From Gammaproteobacteria bacterium (GTDB taxonomy: Bacteria > Pseudomonadota > Gammaproteobacteria > GCA-001735895): a stretch of 5,912 bases of DNA. Positions 1 through 5,912 of the stretch are shown in pieces. The DNA lies in the NCBI GenBank assembly GCA_029882955.1, contig JAOUJX010000269.1:1-5912 (forward strand). The letters are read 5' to 3'. Every line of letters begins with the position of its first letter. Within the stretch, counting starts at the first letter, position 1. Position numbers and translations under genes: made by a program. A model generated the notes under the pieces. That model ran no database searches, was not told where the DNA came from, and saw nothing but the letters and a program-made list of their open reading frames with translations.

Positions 1-3000
1 CGGTCAATGTGGTGGTTCCGATAACCGCTATTCCGTCACTACTCTGACTAATATTGCCGCCGCTGGCAGTGATGTCTAGCGTGCCACCAATGTCCATTCC
101 GCCTAAAGCTACGGCATCAGTCATGGCGATAAAAGCGTTGCTAGACCCAGTATCCACCGAAGTGTTTGAAAACCCATCATAGTTAACACCGGTCGCAGTG
201 AACTCACCGCCATTCGTAGTGATTGTGCCCGTAACATTGATATCACCAATGCCGTTTTCATCGTCGTTTGCTGTCAGCGTTACTGTGAGTTTGTCAGTGT
301 CCGGCACTATAGTGTCGACGAGGTTACCATTCAAAATAATATCGTTGCCCGCTGTCATAGCCAGGGACCCAGCTGTGCCAATGCCATGGTAATTAATATC
401 GTTGCCATTAGTATTCAAGGTAGCGTTACTGGTTGCATACAGGGCCAGACTTTGTTGGAGGGTGGCACCATTGCTGGCGGTGATAAGAACGTCATTTCCG
501 CTAATGGTTTGCGCTGCTACGCCGTTGAAGTTGAGGGTTTGGGTCGCGATAGTGGTGTCGGCTGTTGAGCCATCCGAAGCAACCCCGATACCTCCTAATG
601 CCGTAATATCAGAAACACTAGTTTGTCCACCAGATAGCAAATAGACCAGCCCAGCATCCCCACCATTACCCATGGCATTGGCCGCACTACCGCTACTATA
701 AATAGCACCGTTGACGTTGATGTTATTCGTAGCATCCAAAGAGATAAACCCTGCGTTATTCCCTGCCGAATTTAAACTAGCAGAGCCACCACTTGTTGTA
801 ATGCTACCGGTGGTTATGTTCGTAGATGAAGTTATATCAATGTTAGAGCCGATAGAATCGACCGCTCCCCGGGCATTTAGGTTACCGGAAGAAAAGCTAT
901 TTACATCGAGAACAAGCGAATTGGCTAGTGTTACATTTCCGTCCAGGGTGATGTCGGATTTGTTTCCTGTAGTACCGGAGCCAAGTTCTGTTCCTCCATA
1001 CGAAGTAATCCTGCCTGTTAAGGTAATAGACCCACCACCGACCTGACTACTAAGTGTTATATTTCCAGCGTTGCCACCGTTAGCATTTGCACCACCACCG
1101 CCGTCGGCGTTTCCGCCATAATTATTTATATTGCCGGTGGTAACACTAGTAGCCGAAGAGGCAACGCTAATAATTCCACCCGAACCTCCGACCCATTGAT
1201 CACCACCGCCGCCGCCTTCATTGCCGTCGCTCCCAATTGCAGATATATCTCCAGTGACTGAAATAGCGCCAACAGCATGCAGAGTTATTGCTCCGGCATT
1301 GGTTCCGTCATGGTTGTTCGAAGCGGTACCACCATTGGCTGTTAGTGCAGTTGAAGTAATGGTGTCGTTAGCAGTGATACTGATATCACCACCTGCAATA
1401 TTTTCCCATCCTGTGGTATCGATAGTGCCGTTGTTGATGAATGATGCTGGGGTGTTGCCGCCTGAACCGCCTACTGTGAGGTTGCCGCCCTGGGTATCGA
1501 TTATGACCGTCCCCATTAACACGTCACCAATAGCATACAAATTAACATTTAGGGAATCGTCTTTGTCATCTATATCACTAATAGAACTACCATTAATAAA
1601 AGTGATGCCACCCGCAGCATTTAAAGTTAACGACTTAGACTCTACCCCATCATAATTTAAGCCAGCAGCAAATATTATATTGCCAGCTTGACCACCACCA
1701 TCGGAGGCATCGGTAATAATTTCTACATTCCCTGAGCCAAGAGCAATCTCAATCACAGCTACATCTATTGTCGATGTCGAGGCCAGACCAGGATCGATTG
1801 AGGTATAAAAAGTATCAGGAGGACTAGTCACTATGTCCTCGATATAAGTCGAAGGACCACCTGACGATTGAATTGTTATATCATAAGGATCAATCAACCA
1901 AAGCCCACCTTCCCCAGAAGCAGCAGAAACATCCGGTGCCACTGGTAATTCAAACCCCTTTTTACCAGAAGTCTCAATAAATCCACCGTCTCCGCCAAGC
2001 ACTCCACCACGCGCATAAAGGCCTCCATAGAATCGGCCGGTATCACTTGCGTAGGTGATTATTCTGCCGCCATTTCCATCGGTTATCGCATCGGCAAAAA
2101 TATTGCTATTCTCCCCAAGATAAAGAAACTTGGCATTACGAACGAGTGAATTGAATCCCAGCCTATCGCCACCTACCAGAATTTCTCCGCCCCCATGAAT
2201 ACCACTGGCGTTGATTTCTGAGGTGTCATACAGGCCAACCTTTTCTCCTAATATTTTGATCTGCCCGCCGATTTCGGATAACGACGCCTGAGCTGATATC
2301 AAAGCATCGCCTCTAAGTTCTGTGGTATCCATGGAATGTAACTCGACCATACCCACCGGACCACTCTTAGAATCCGCGTGAATTGACCCGGTATGAGTAA
2401 TATTTTCACCGAGTATTACTACCTGTCCAGCATCGTTACTAGCTTCAGCAGAAACGTTGATAGTACCGCTATTGACGACATCAGCCCCACCACCCAGAGT
2501 GAAACTGCCATCTTCATGTACAACAACGCTGGACGCCTGTTGCTGGTCGCCATGATTAACTGCATCCGAAAACACATCACGACTAACACTACTCGTTAGC
2601 AAAACTCTGCCACCATTGGTATTAATTTCACCACGGTTAAGCACAGCAGGGTCAACGCCGAGTTCTTCCTGTAATACTTCTTTTGTGATTTGAACACCGA
2701 TCAAGCCCTGATTATCAAAGGTTAAAACCGCTTCCTTACCTGCGGCCAAATTGACCGCTCCGAGTTTCGCGTTGATGACGCCTTTGTTAGCAACTTGTTT
2801 AGCCAGTAAAGTGACATTACCACCGAGTGACGCATTGATTAAACCGCTATTAATTACCGTCCCACCGGTACCGATCACCTGATTGAATATATAATCACCG
2901 TTCATGAAATCGGTCGGTGAAATATCGAGACCAGAAGCGATTAAACCACCGACATTAATAGACGCAGTCTCGCCAAAAAATATCCCATTGGGATTTACCA

Positions 3001-3382
3001 GTACGACTTGCCCGTTGGCATTTATCTGACCGTATATTTGAGAAGCATCACTACTAAGAATCCGGTTAAGTGAAATAGAGGACGCATTCGGTTGTAGGTA
3101 ATTAACCACTTCATTACTGCTGAGATTATAGCTATTCCAGTCGATAGCCATTGAGGCACTAGACTGAATAATGTTGGTCGTGAGACCACTAGTATCAATG
3201 GAACCGGAGCCACCGACCAGGTTGCCGCCATCAGGGCCAGCGTTTGCTAATGGAGTAAAAGTGAGGTGAGATAATGTGGAAAAGGCGACGATTGATAATA
3301 AGGTTTTTGTCGCTTTCTTTTCCTCCATGTTACGAGGGCGCAACTTCTCCAACGGCATTTTTCCCATGGATTCTAGTGGCAT
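1..3382 (-). CDS. Filamentous haemagglutinin-family (TpsA) secreted adhesin, N-terminal 1127 residues, truncated at window edge
   Basis: This frame stays open from an ATG at 3382 to the left edge; an in-frame TAA lies three codons upstream of that ATG. Residues 1-27 form a long charged n-region, residues 28-46 are hydrophobic, and a signal peptidase site is likely after ANA (residue 48). The mature chain begins with the TPS (haemagg_act) domain: NPNGIFFG at 130-137 and IASGLDIS at 148-155 are hallmark motifs for recognition by a TpsB outer-membrane pore. GGFIETSG (466-473) and WLIDPYDITI (495-504) are typical of the end of the conserved module in this family. From about residue 560 onward the chain is Gly/Asn/Thr/Ser-rich beta-strand repeats, expected to form a right-handed beta-helix. 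I read no cysteine codon, as is usual for TpsA proteins. Likely role: surface attachment, biofilm or contact with other cells; the target is unknown. The C-terminus and TpsB partner are not in the window. Starts at Met6, Met9 or Met19 are possible; Met1 is preferred because it is furthest upstream and has a G-run 9-14 bases before it. Confidence 0.95.
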   Translation of the reverse strand, partial: MPLESMGKMPLEKLRPRNMEEKKATKTLLSIVAFSTLSHLTFTPLANAGPDGGNLVGGSGSIDTSGLTTNIIQSSASMAIDWNSYNLSSNEVVNYLQPNASSISLNRILSSDASQIYGQINANGQVVLVNPNGIFFGETASINVGGLIASGLDISPTDFMNGDYIFNQVIGTGGTVINSGLINASLGGNVTLLAKQVANKGVINAKLGAVNLAAGKEAVLTFDNQGLIGVQITKEVLQEELGVDPAVLNRGEINTNGGRVLLTSSVSRDVFSDAVNHGDQQQASSVVVHEDGSFTLGGGADVVNSGTINVSAEASNDAGQVVILGENITHTGSIHADSKSGPVGMVELHSMDTTELRGDALISAQASLSEIGGQIKILGEKVGLYDTSEINASGIHGGGEILVGGDRLGFNSLVRNAKFLYLGENSNIFADAITDGNGGRIITYASDTGRFYGGLYARGGVLGGDGGFIETSGKKGFELPVAPDVSAASGEGGLWLIDPYDITIQSSGGPSTYIEDIVTSPPDTFYTSIDPGLASTSTIDVAVIEIALGSGNVEIITDASDGGGQAGNIIFAAGLNYDGVESKSLTLNAAGGITFINGSSISDIDDKDDSLNVNLYAIGDVLMGTVIIDTQGGNLTVGGSGGNTPASFINNGTIDTTGWENIAGGDISITANDTITSTALTANGGTASNNHDGTNAGAITLHAVGAISVTGDISAIGSDGNEGGGGGDQWVGGSGGIISVASSATSVTTGNINNYGGNADGGGGANANGGNAGNITLSSQVGGGSITLTGRITSYGGTELGSGTTGNKSDITLDGNVTLANSLVLDVNSFSSGNLNARGAVDSIGSNIDITSSTNITTGSITTSGGSASLNSAGNNAGFISLDATNNINVNGAIYSSGSAANAMGNGGDAGLVYLLSGGQTSVSDITALGGIGVASDGSTADTTIATQTLNFNGVAAQTISGNDVLITASNGATLQQSLALYATSNATLNTNGNDINYHGIGTAGSLAMTAGNDIILNGNLVDTIVPDTDKLTVTLTANDDENGIGDINVTGTITTNGGEFTATGVNYDGFSNTSVDTGSSNAFIAMTDAVALGGMDIGGTLDITASGGNISQSSDGIAVIGTTTLT
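590..1300 (-). repeat. Degenerate Gly-rich beta-strand repeats within the adhesin
   Basis: Translated on the minus strand, adhesin residues 695-757 and 876-931 align as diverged copies of one unit of about 56-63 residues, and residues 771-797 form a shortened copy. Each unit opens with NAG-x-I-x-L (NAGAITL, NAGFISL, NAGNITL), continues through an I-x-V/L-x-G-x-I strand, has a Gly-rich turn (including five consecutive Gly at 723-727 and four at 761-764), and closes with a strand ending in GG. A second motif, NYDG, occurs at residues 576-579 and 1067-1070, about 490 residues apart. This is protein-level repetition; I do not see long identical DNA repeats. It fits the coils of a beta-helix passenger domain. 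Confidence 0.7.
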
Positions 3383-3423
3383 TACTGTTTACCCCCCGGG
3401 ATTCTTCCTATCAACCAGGTCAT
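3382..3423 (-). other. Candidate 13-codon leader frame overlapping the adhesin start
   Basis: An ATG at 3423 opens a frame reading MTWLIGRIPGGKQ and stops at TAA 3384-3382. That stop shares its last A with the adhesin ATG, giving TAATG, a classic arrangement for translational coupling. A TGA lies directly before the ATG, so the frame cannot extend upstream. The ribosome binding site is poor (a GGG about 8 bases upstream). It could be a regulatory leader peptide or chance; no protein function is implied. Confidence 0.3.
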
Positions 3424-3454
3424 TCACTTAGGCCCTATGTATGGAATTAGGCAC

Positions 3455-3484
3455 AGTATTTTGCTTCTTATGCTTTATTCACAA
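3455..3484 (-). promoter_or_regulatory. Possible sigma-70-type promoter for the adhesin
   Basis: On the minus strand, TTGTGA (3484-3479) and AATACT (3460-3455) each match their consensus hexamer at four of six positions and are 18 bases apart. Transcription would begin near 3448, giving a leader of about 65 bases before the adhesin ATG. The boxes overlap the end of the candidate small lipoprotein frame. Matches of this quality are common by chance in AT-rich DNA, so this is only a candidate. Confidence 0.25.
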
Positions 3485-3649
3485 TTGCAAACATTTCGAT
3501 GTTGCCGATGTGGTATTTGGAAATAAGCATCGTTTCGTATTAAGGTCACTCCCACCACAACCAGCCAACACCAGTATGTCGACAAGTGCGAGAAGAGAGA
3601 TAAACTGAAAAAGGCGATTCGCCTGTAGTGATAGACCCGATAGTTCCAT
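3479..3649 (-). CDS. Candidate small lipoprotein, 56 residues, hypothetical
   Basis: An ATG at 3649 has a strong Shine-Dalgarno-like GGGAAGG five bases upstream. It opens a 56-codon frame ending in TGA at 3481-3479. The product has a short n-region with one Arg (R12), a hydrophobic stretch at about residues 13-29, and a convincing lipobox LAGC with Cys31, followed by GGSD, a common start for mature bacterial lipoproteins. The remaining 25 residues include Cys41 and Cys53 and resemble nothing I recognise. Points against it: an Asp (D24) sits inside the hydrophobic segment, the mature part is very short, and codons 9-14 contain a terminator-like hairpin. It could be a true small lipoprotein, the remnant of a longer one, or a chance frame across a small RNA. 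If translated, it would lie between rpoS and the adhesin on the same strand. Confidence 0.4.
   Translation of the reverse strand: MELSGLSLQANRLFQFISLLALVDILVLAGCGGSDLNTKRCLFPNTTSATSKCLQL
3608..3624 (-). terminator. Intrinsic-terminator-like hairpin with T-run
   Basis: The minus strand reads AGGCG-AAT-CGCCT followed by further T residues: a five-base-pair GC-rich stem (3624-3620 with 3616-3612), a three-base loop, and a run of five T in total (3612-3608). The stem is short, so efficiency may be moderate. It could end a small RNA started at about 3687, end read-through transcripts from rpoS (I see no better terminator after the rpoS stop), or act as an attenuator. It falls inside codons 9-14 of the candidate small lipoprotein frame, which creates a conflict between the two readings. 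Confidence 0.5.
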
Positions 3650-3687
3650 GATAACCTTCCCGTGAATTCCGTTTCGACTGGGTTCCT
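3608..3687 (-). ncRNA. Candidate GGA-rich small RNA downstream of rpoS (RsmZ-like position)
   Basis: A good promoter predicts a transcript starting near 3687, and a terminator-like hairpin would end it near 3608, giving about 80 nucleotides. Within it are four GGA motifs at 3686-3684, 3670-3668, 3660-3658 and 3647-3645, spaced 10-16 bases apart. Two of them (the second and fourth) fit ANGGA, the core bound by CsrA/RsmA. In Pseudomonas the sponge RNA RsmZ lies immediately downstream of rpoS, so position and motif content both suggest a relative. Against this: it is shorter than RsmZ, I do not see each GGA in a clear hairpin loop, I find no GacA-type TGTAAG/CTTACA box upstream, and two of the GGA motifs may simply be the Shine-Dalgarno and start region of the overlapping small frame. 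Confidence 0.28.
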
Positions 3688-3693
3688 GAGATC

Positions 3694-3722
3694 AGTATAC
3701 CTATATTAGGGAGGGATGCTAA
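3694..3722 (-). promoter_or_regulatory. Sigma-70-type promoter downstream of rpoS
   Basis: On the minus strand, TTAGCA (3722-3717) and TATACT (3699-3694) are separated by exactly 17 bases. The -10 box matches consensus at five of six positions and the -35 box at four of six. The predicted start is near A3687, 38 bases before the ATG of the candidate small lipoprotein frame. It would drive that frame, a small RNA, or both. It is the best promoter candidate I see in the gap between rpoS and the adhesin. Confidence 0.5.
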
Positions 3723-3741
3723 TCTTTCCTTGGTCGATGTT

Positions 3742-3793
3742 GTCGATTAACGAGTTTATCAGGGTAGTTTTTCAGGCGGCGATTGTTATCGAC
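3742..3793. repeat. Imperfect inverted repeat in the gap downstream of rpoS
   Basis: GTCGATTAAC (3742-3751) and GTTATCGAC (3785-3793) are inverted copies differing by one inserted base, with a 33-base spacer. A further direct copy of GTCGAT lies at 3733-3738. The pair sits upstream of the -35 box of the promoter at 3694-3722, so it could be a regulator binding site; it has no T-run and is not an intrinsic terminator. Apart from this I see nothing definite between 3723 and 3880. Confidence 0.3.
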
Positions 3794-3880
3794 AGCGGAG
3801 CGTGGCAATCTTTACTTTATGTGTTCACGATGAGGTGGTTACCTGTATTGCGCCAGGCCTGTCCCGAGCAGAAAGCCTTA

Positions 3881-4957
3881 CTACTCAATAATATTTTCCC
3901 GCGAATACCCGCTATATTCGAGTATGCGTCTTAGTTTGCGCAATGCATCCATTTGAATTTGTCTGACACGCTCACGGGTGACGCCGAGTTCCCGCCCGAC
4001 TTCTTCGAGTGTACCACGTGGGTAATTTCTGAGGCCGAAGCGTCGCACGACGACATCGCGTTGTTTTTCATCCAGTTCGTCGAGCCAGAAATCAAGATTC
4101 TGCATAACATTCTCATCCTGCAGTATGCTGGATGGATCGGCGTTATTTTCGTCGGGGATCATATCGAGTAAGGGGCGTTCACTATCACCACCGACCGGAA
4201 TATCAAACGACGATACTCGATCAGCCAGTCGAAACATTTTATCGACGTCTTTCTTTGGTTTATTTAATAACCTGGCTACGTCTTCGGAGGTGGCTTCGCG
4301 ATTTAATTCATGTGTTAGCTTTCGCGCGGCTCGCAGATAGGTATTGAGTTCCTTGATAACATGAATCGGAAGACGGATGGTTCTGGTTTGATTCATCAAA
4401 CCGCGCTCGATGGTCTGGCGTATCCACCAGGTTGCATAGGTCGAAAACCGGAAACCCCGCTCAGGATCAAATTTCTCGACGGCCCTGATTAACCCCAGGT
4501 TACCTTCTTCGATGAGGTCGAGTAAGGCTAGCCCTCTATTCATATAACGACGCGATATTTTTACCACCAGGCGAAGATTGCATTCAATCATTTTATCGCG
4601 TGCGGCAGTATCTCCTTTTAACGCCAGACGGGAATAATATACCTCTTCCTCGGCAGTGAGTAGTGAAGAGACTTCGATTTCTTTTAAATATAGTTTGGTA
4701 GGGTCGGAGTCGGTGGAGCGACGTGCTGGTGTTTTTCTACGGTCTACGGGTTTACGCCGATCTGTTACTTTTTCACCATCGACTGCATCTACTTCATCGT
4801 CATCATCATAATCAGAATCAAGAACGGAAGCGTGACTTTCTTCGACTTCGTCACCATTTAGATCGGGCACGTCCTGCACGTCCAGTAGGTCTTCTACCAG
4901 TTCTTCAGCAGGTATTTCCGTGTCTTCGATAAGCGACTTGTCAGTCGACTTTGTCAT
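3881..4957 (-). CDS. rpoS: RNA polymerase sigma factor RpoS (sigma-38)
   Basis: This 358-residue protein is the general stress and stationary-phase sigma factor, which directs RNA polymerase core to stress promoters. Region 1.2 starts at about residue 85 (DPTKLYLKEI). Region 2 (about 121-190) contains the core-binding NLRLVVKISRRY, DLIEEGNLGLIRAVEKFDP and the -10-recognising FSTYATWWIRQTIER. Region 2.5/3 follows with TRTIRLPIHVIKELN; Lys202 aligns with E. coli Lys173, which is implicated in promoter choice and RssB-dependent proteolysis. Region 4 (about 290-354) ends in the helix-turn-helix LEEVGRELGVTRERVRQIQ that reads the -35 box. It is about 28 residues longer than E. coli RpoS; the excess is an acidic N-terminus followed by a basic patch. 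The ATG is fixed by a well placed Shine-Dalgarno site. It lies 29 bases after nlpD, the classic arrangement, so it is probably expressed by read-through and from promoters inside nlpD, as in E. coli. Confidence 0.98.
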   Translation of the reverse strand: MTKSTDKSLIEDTEIPAEELVEDLLDVQDVPDLNGDEVEESHASVLDSDYDDDDEVDAVDGEKVTDRRKPVDRRKTPARRSTDSDPTKLYLKEIEVSSLLTAEEEVYYSRLALKGDTAARDKMIECNLRLVVKISRRYMNRGLALLDLIEEGNLGLIRAVEKFDPERGFRFSTYATWWIRQTIERGLMNQTRTIRLPIHVIKELNTYLRAARKLTHELNREATSEDVARLLNKPKKDVDKMFRLADRVSSFDIPVGGDSERPLLDMIPDENNADPSSILQDENVMQNLDFWLDELDEKQRDVVVRRFGLRNYPRGTLEEVGRELGVTRERVRQIQMDALRKLRRILEYSGYSRENIIE

Positions 4958-4965
4958 TCAAATTT

Positions 4966-4969
4966 CTCC
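4966..4969 (-). promoter_or_regulatory. Ribosome binding site of rpoS
   Basis: GGAG on the minus strand lies eight bases before the rpoS ATG at 4957 and sits in the 29-base gap after nlpD. It supports this start over any internal one. Confidence 0.8.
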
Positions 4970-4986
4970 ATTCCGAGATTTATGCC

Positions 4987-5727
4987 TTACCGTTTAGGTA
5001 AAAAACGCAGAGGATCGACCGGTTTGCCGTTTTTCCTTATCTGAAAATGCAATCTGGCCGCACCAGTTTTATGTTTTCCCATTTTGGCGATGTCCTCACC
5101 GGCTGTAACCATCATACCTTCCTTTACAAGACGTTCCTGATTATACGCGTAAGCACTTAAATAGGTCTCGCTATGCTTGATAATGATGAGATTACCATAA
5201 CCTGCCAAACCATTACCACTATATACCACCTTGCCATTAGCCACTGCCTGAATCCCTTGACCCAGGGTTCCAGCGATATCTATTCCACGTCGATCGAGTT
5301 CTTTTGCGGAATAAGTGCTGAGGACCTTACCTTCGGTCGGCCAAAGCCAGCGACCCGGGCTTTTCGATACCTCAACAATTTTAGATTCATCAGAATGGGT
5401 ATCGGCAGTTGTCTCGGGAACTTGAATTGGTAGATCAGTTTTGGTTTGGACCACGGTACCAGGCTGCTGCGTGGAGCCACTCGGTTCAAGCAGGAGTAAT
5501 CGCTGGCCAGGATGAATGGTAAAACTCTCATCAATATGATTCCAGGTCGCTAGTTTTTTGTAATCCAGGCCATAACGCCATGCTATCGAATAGAGGGTAT
5601 CGCCCTGCTTAACCCGATACGATCCTTTATCCGTAATTTTATAATTGACGGCCGCGGGATTAATGCAGGAAGCCAGCAGAGAAGCGGCAAATATGATGCC
5701 AATAATGTGAATAAACAGTTTCATCAC
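4987..5727 (-). CDS. nlpD: Lipoprotein NlpD, LysM plus degenerate LytM/M23 domain, murein hydrolase activator
   Basis: This is a 246-residue outer-membrane lipoprotein. A hydrophobic signal ends in the lipobox LASC with Cys21 as the lipidation site; Ile at +2 rather than Asp suggests outer-membrane sorting. A LysM domain (about 36-80, YRVKQGDTLYSIAWRYG) binds peptidoglycan. A Thr/Gln/Pro-rich linker leads to a LytM/M23 domain (about 125-246). The metal ligands are degraded: Arg146 replaces the His of HxGxD (Asp150 kept), Tyr195 replaces the His of YAH, and Arg225 replaces the first His of HLH (His227 kept). It should therefore be a non-enzymatic activator, as E. coli NlpD is for the amidase AmiC at the septum. 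The GTG at 5727 follows directly on the TAA of the upstream gene, and an ATG is the next codon (5724). I see no clear Shine-Dalgarno site, which suggests translational coupling. Either start gives the same mature protein. Confidence 0.96.
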   Translation of the reverse strand: MMKLFIHIIGIIFAASLLASCINPAAVNYKITDKGSYRVKQGDTLYSIAWRYGLDYKKLATWNHIDESFTIHPGQRLLLLEPSGSTQQPGTVVQTKTDLPIQVPETTADTHSDESKIVEVSKSPGRWLWPTEGKVLSTYSAKELDRRGIDIAGTLGQGIQAVANGKVVYSGNGLAGYGNLIIIKHSETYLSAYAYNQERLVKEGMMVTAGEDIAKMGKHKTGAARLHFQIRKNGKPVDPLRFLPKR

Positions 5728-5912
5728 TTATAGATAATAAAAGCCTATAAATACTACCAACACGATCACAATAGCCCAACCGATACGCTCGATATAGCGA
5801 ATCAATTTTGCTTCGATCGAAGCACCGAATTTGGCCAGGCACCAGGCAAGTAGAAAGAAGCGCGCACCACGCCCAACCAGAGAAGCGACAATAAATGGCA
5901 TGAATGCCAGAC
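5728..5912 (-). CDS. YqaA/DedA-like (VTT domain) small inner-membrane protein, C-terminal 60 residues only
   Basis: A minus-strand frame enters from the right edge and ends in TAA at 5730-5728. The 60 visible residues include LVGRGARFFLLAWCLAKFGA and then an amphipathic stretch with YIERIGW, followed by a final hydrophobic segment IVIVLVVFIGFYYL. The pattern of Arg-Gly-x-Arg-Phe-Phe, a membrane helix, FG, an IER-type loop and a last helix matches my recollection of the C-terminus of YqaA-family proteins, which often precede nlpD in gammaproteobacteria. The function of this branch is not well defined; related DedA/VTT proteins are linked to lipid transport and membrane homeostasis. The stop codon touches the nlpD GTG, so the two are almost certainly in one operon. 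The family call rests on a partial sequence. Confidence 0.72.
   Translation of the reverse strand, partial: LAFMPFIVASLVGRGARFFLLAWCLAKFGASIEAKLIRYIERIGWAIVIVLVVFIGFYYL

Noticed and set aside
1069..1219. CRISPR-like or tandem DNA repeats in the GGC/GGT-rich stretches
   Set aside because: The repetition is Gly-codon runs in coding DNA with no regular spacer-repeat structure; it is protein-level beta-helix repetition.
198..1655. Several plus-strand open frames opposite the adhesin (198-392, 386-568, 402-644, 711-1046, 1221-1655)
   Set aside because: They lie antisense to a continuous minus-strand coding frame with clear family motifs. Their Pro/Val/Ser-rich translations are what reverse-reading Gly/Asn/Thr codons produces, and none shows a recognisable domain.
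3022..3231. 69-codon minus-strand frame with hydrophobic segments
   Set aside because: It is an out-of-frame shadow of the adhesin TPS domain, which reads through in another frame with the conserved NPNG and ASG motifs.
3383..3480. Cyclic di-GMP riboswitch in the adhesin leader
   Set aside because: Such riboswitches precede some adhesins, so I looked for the conserved core, but neither the GCACAGGGCAAACC-type segment nor its tetraloop-receptor partner is present.
3840..3880. Terminator directly after the rpoS stop
   Set aside because: Only a small AGGCCT palindrome and a weak four-base stem are present and no T-run follows on the minus strand, so I do not call a terminator here.
3716..3934. 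72-codon plus-strand frame in the gap after rpoS
   Set aside because: It overlaps the 3' end of rpoS antisense, has an SD-like G-run directly against its ATG with no proper spacing, and its product resembles nothing. The same bases are better explained as the -35 region of a minus-strand promoter.

Overview
The window looks like chromosomal DNA of a gammaproteobacterium of moderate GC. The main evidence is the gene order (reading along the minus strand) of a YqaA-type membrane protein, nlpD and rpoS, a well known gammaproteobacterial arrangement, together with an RpoS very close to the E. coli protein. I cannot fix the genus. Every gene I can support lies on the minus strand, so transcription runs from high to low coordinates.

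Layout from high to low coordinates: (1) 5728-5912, the C-terminal 60 residues of a small YqaA/DedA-like membrane protein, cut by the window edge. (2) 4987-5727, nlpD, a lipoprotein with a LysM domain and a catalytically degenerate LytM/M23 domain; its start abuts the stop of the gene before it. (3) 3881-4957, rpoS, 29 bases after nlpD with a good ribosome binding site and an unusual charged N-terminal extension. (4) 3383-3880, about 500 bases with no large gene. This stretch holds a sigma-70-like promoter, a short GGA-rich segment ending in an intrinsic-terminator-like hairpin, an overlapping 56-codon reading frame with a lipobox, a second weak promoter, and a 13-codon leader frame whose stop overlaps the next start codon (TAATG). 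(5) 1-3382, the first 1127 codons of a giant secreted adhesin of the filamentous haemagglutinin (two-partner secretion, TpsA) family. It runs open through the left edge, so its C-terminus and its TpsB transporter are outside the window.

NlpD activates septal peptidoglycan splitting in enterobacteria, and RpoS is the general stress and stationary-phase sigma factor. The surface adhesin follows rpoS in the same orientation. The most interesting part is the 500-base gap. In Pseudomonas the CsrA/RsmA-sequestering small RNA RsmZ lies directly downstream of rpoS, and here the same place holds a promoter, four GGA motifs and a terminator-like hairpin within about 110 bases. The same bases can also be read as a small lipoprotein gene, and the sequence alone does not settle which is right. 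The long plus-strand open frames opposite the adhesin are antisense shadows.
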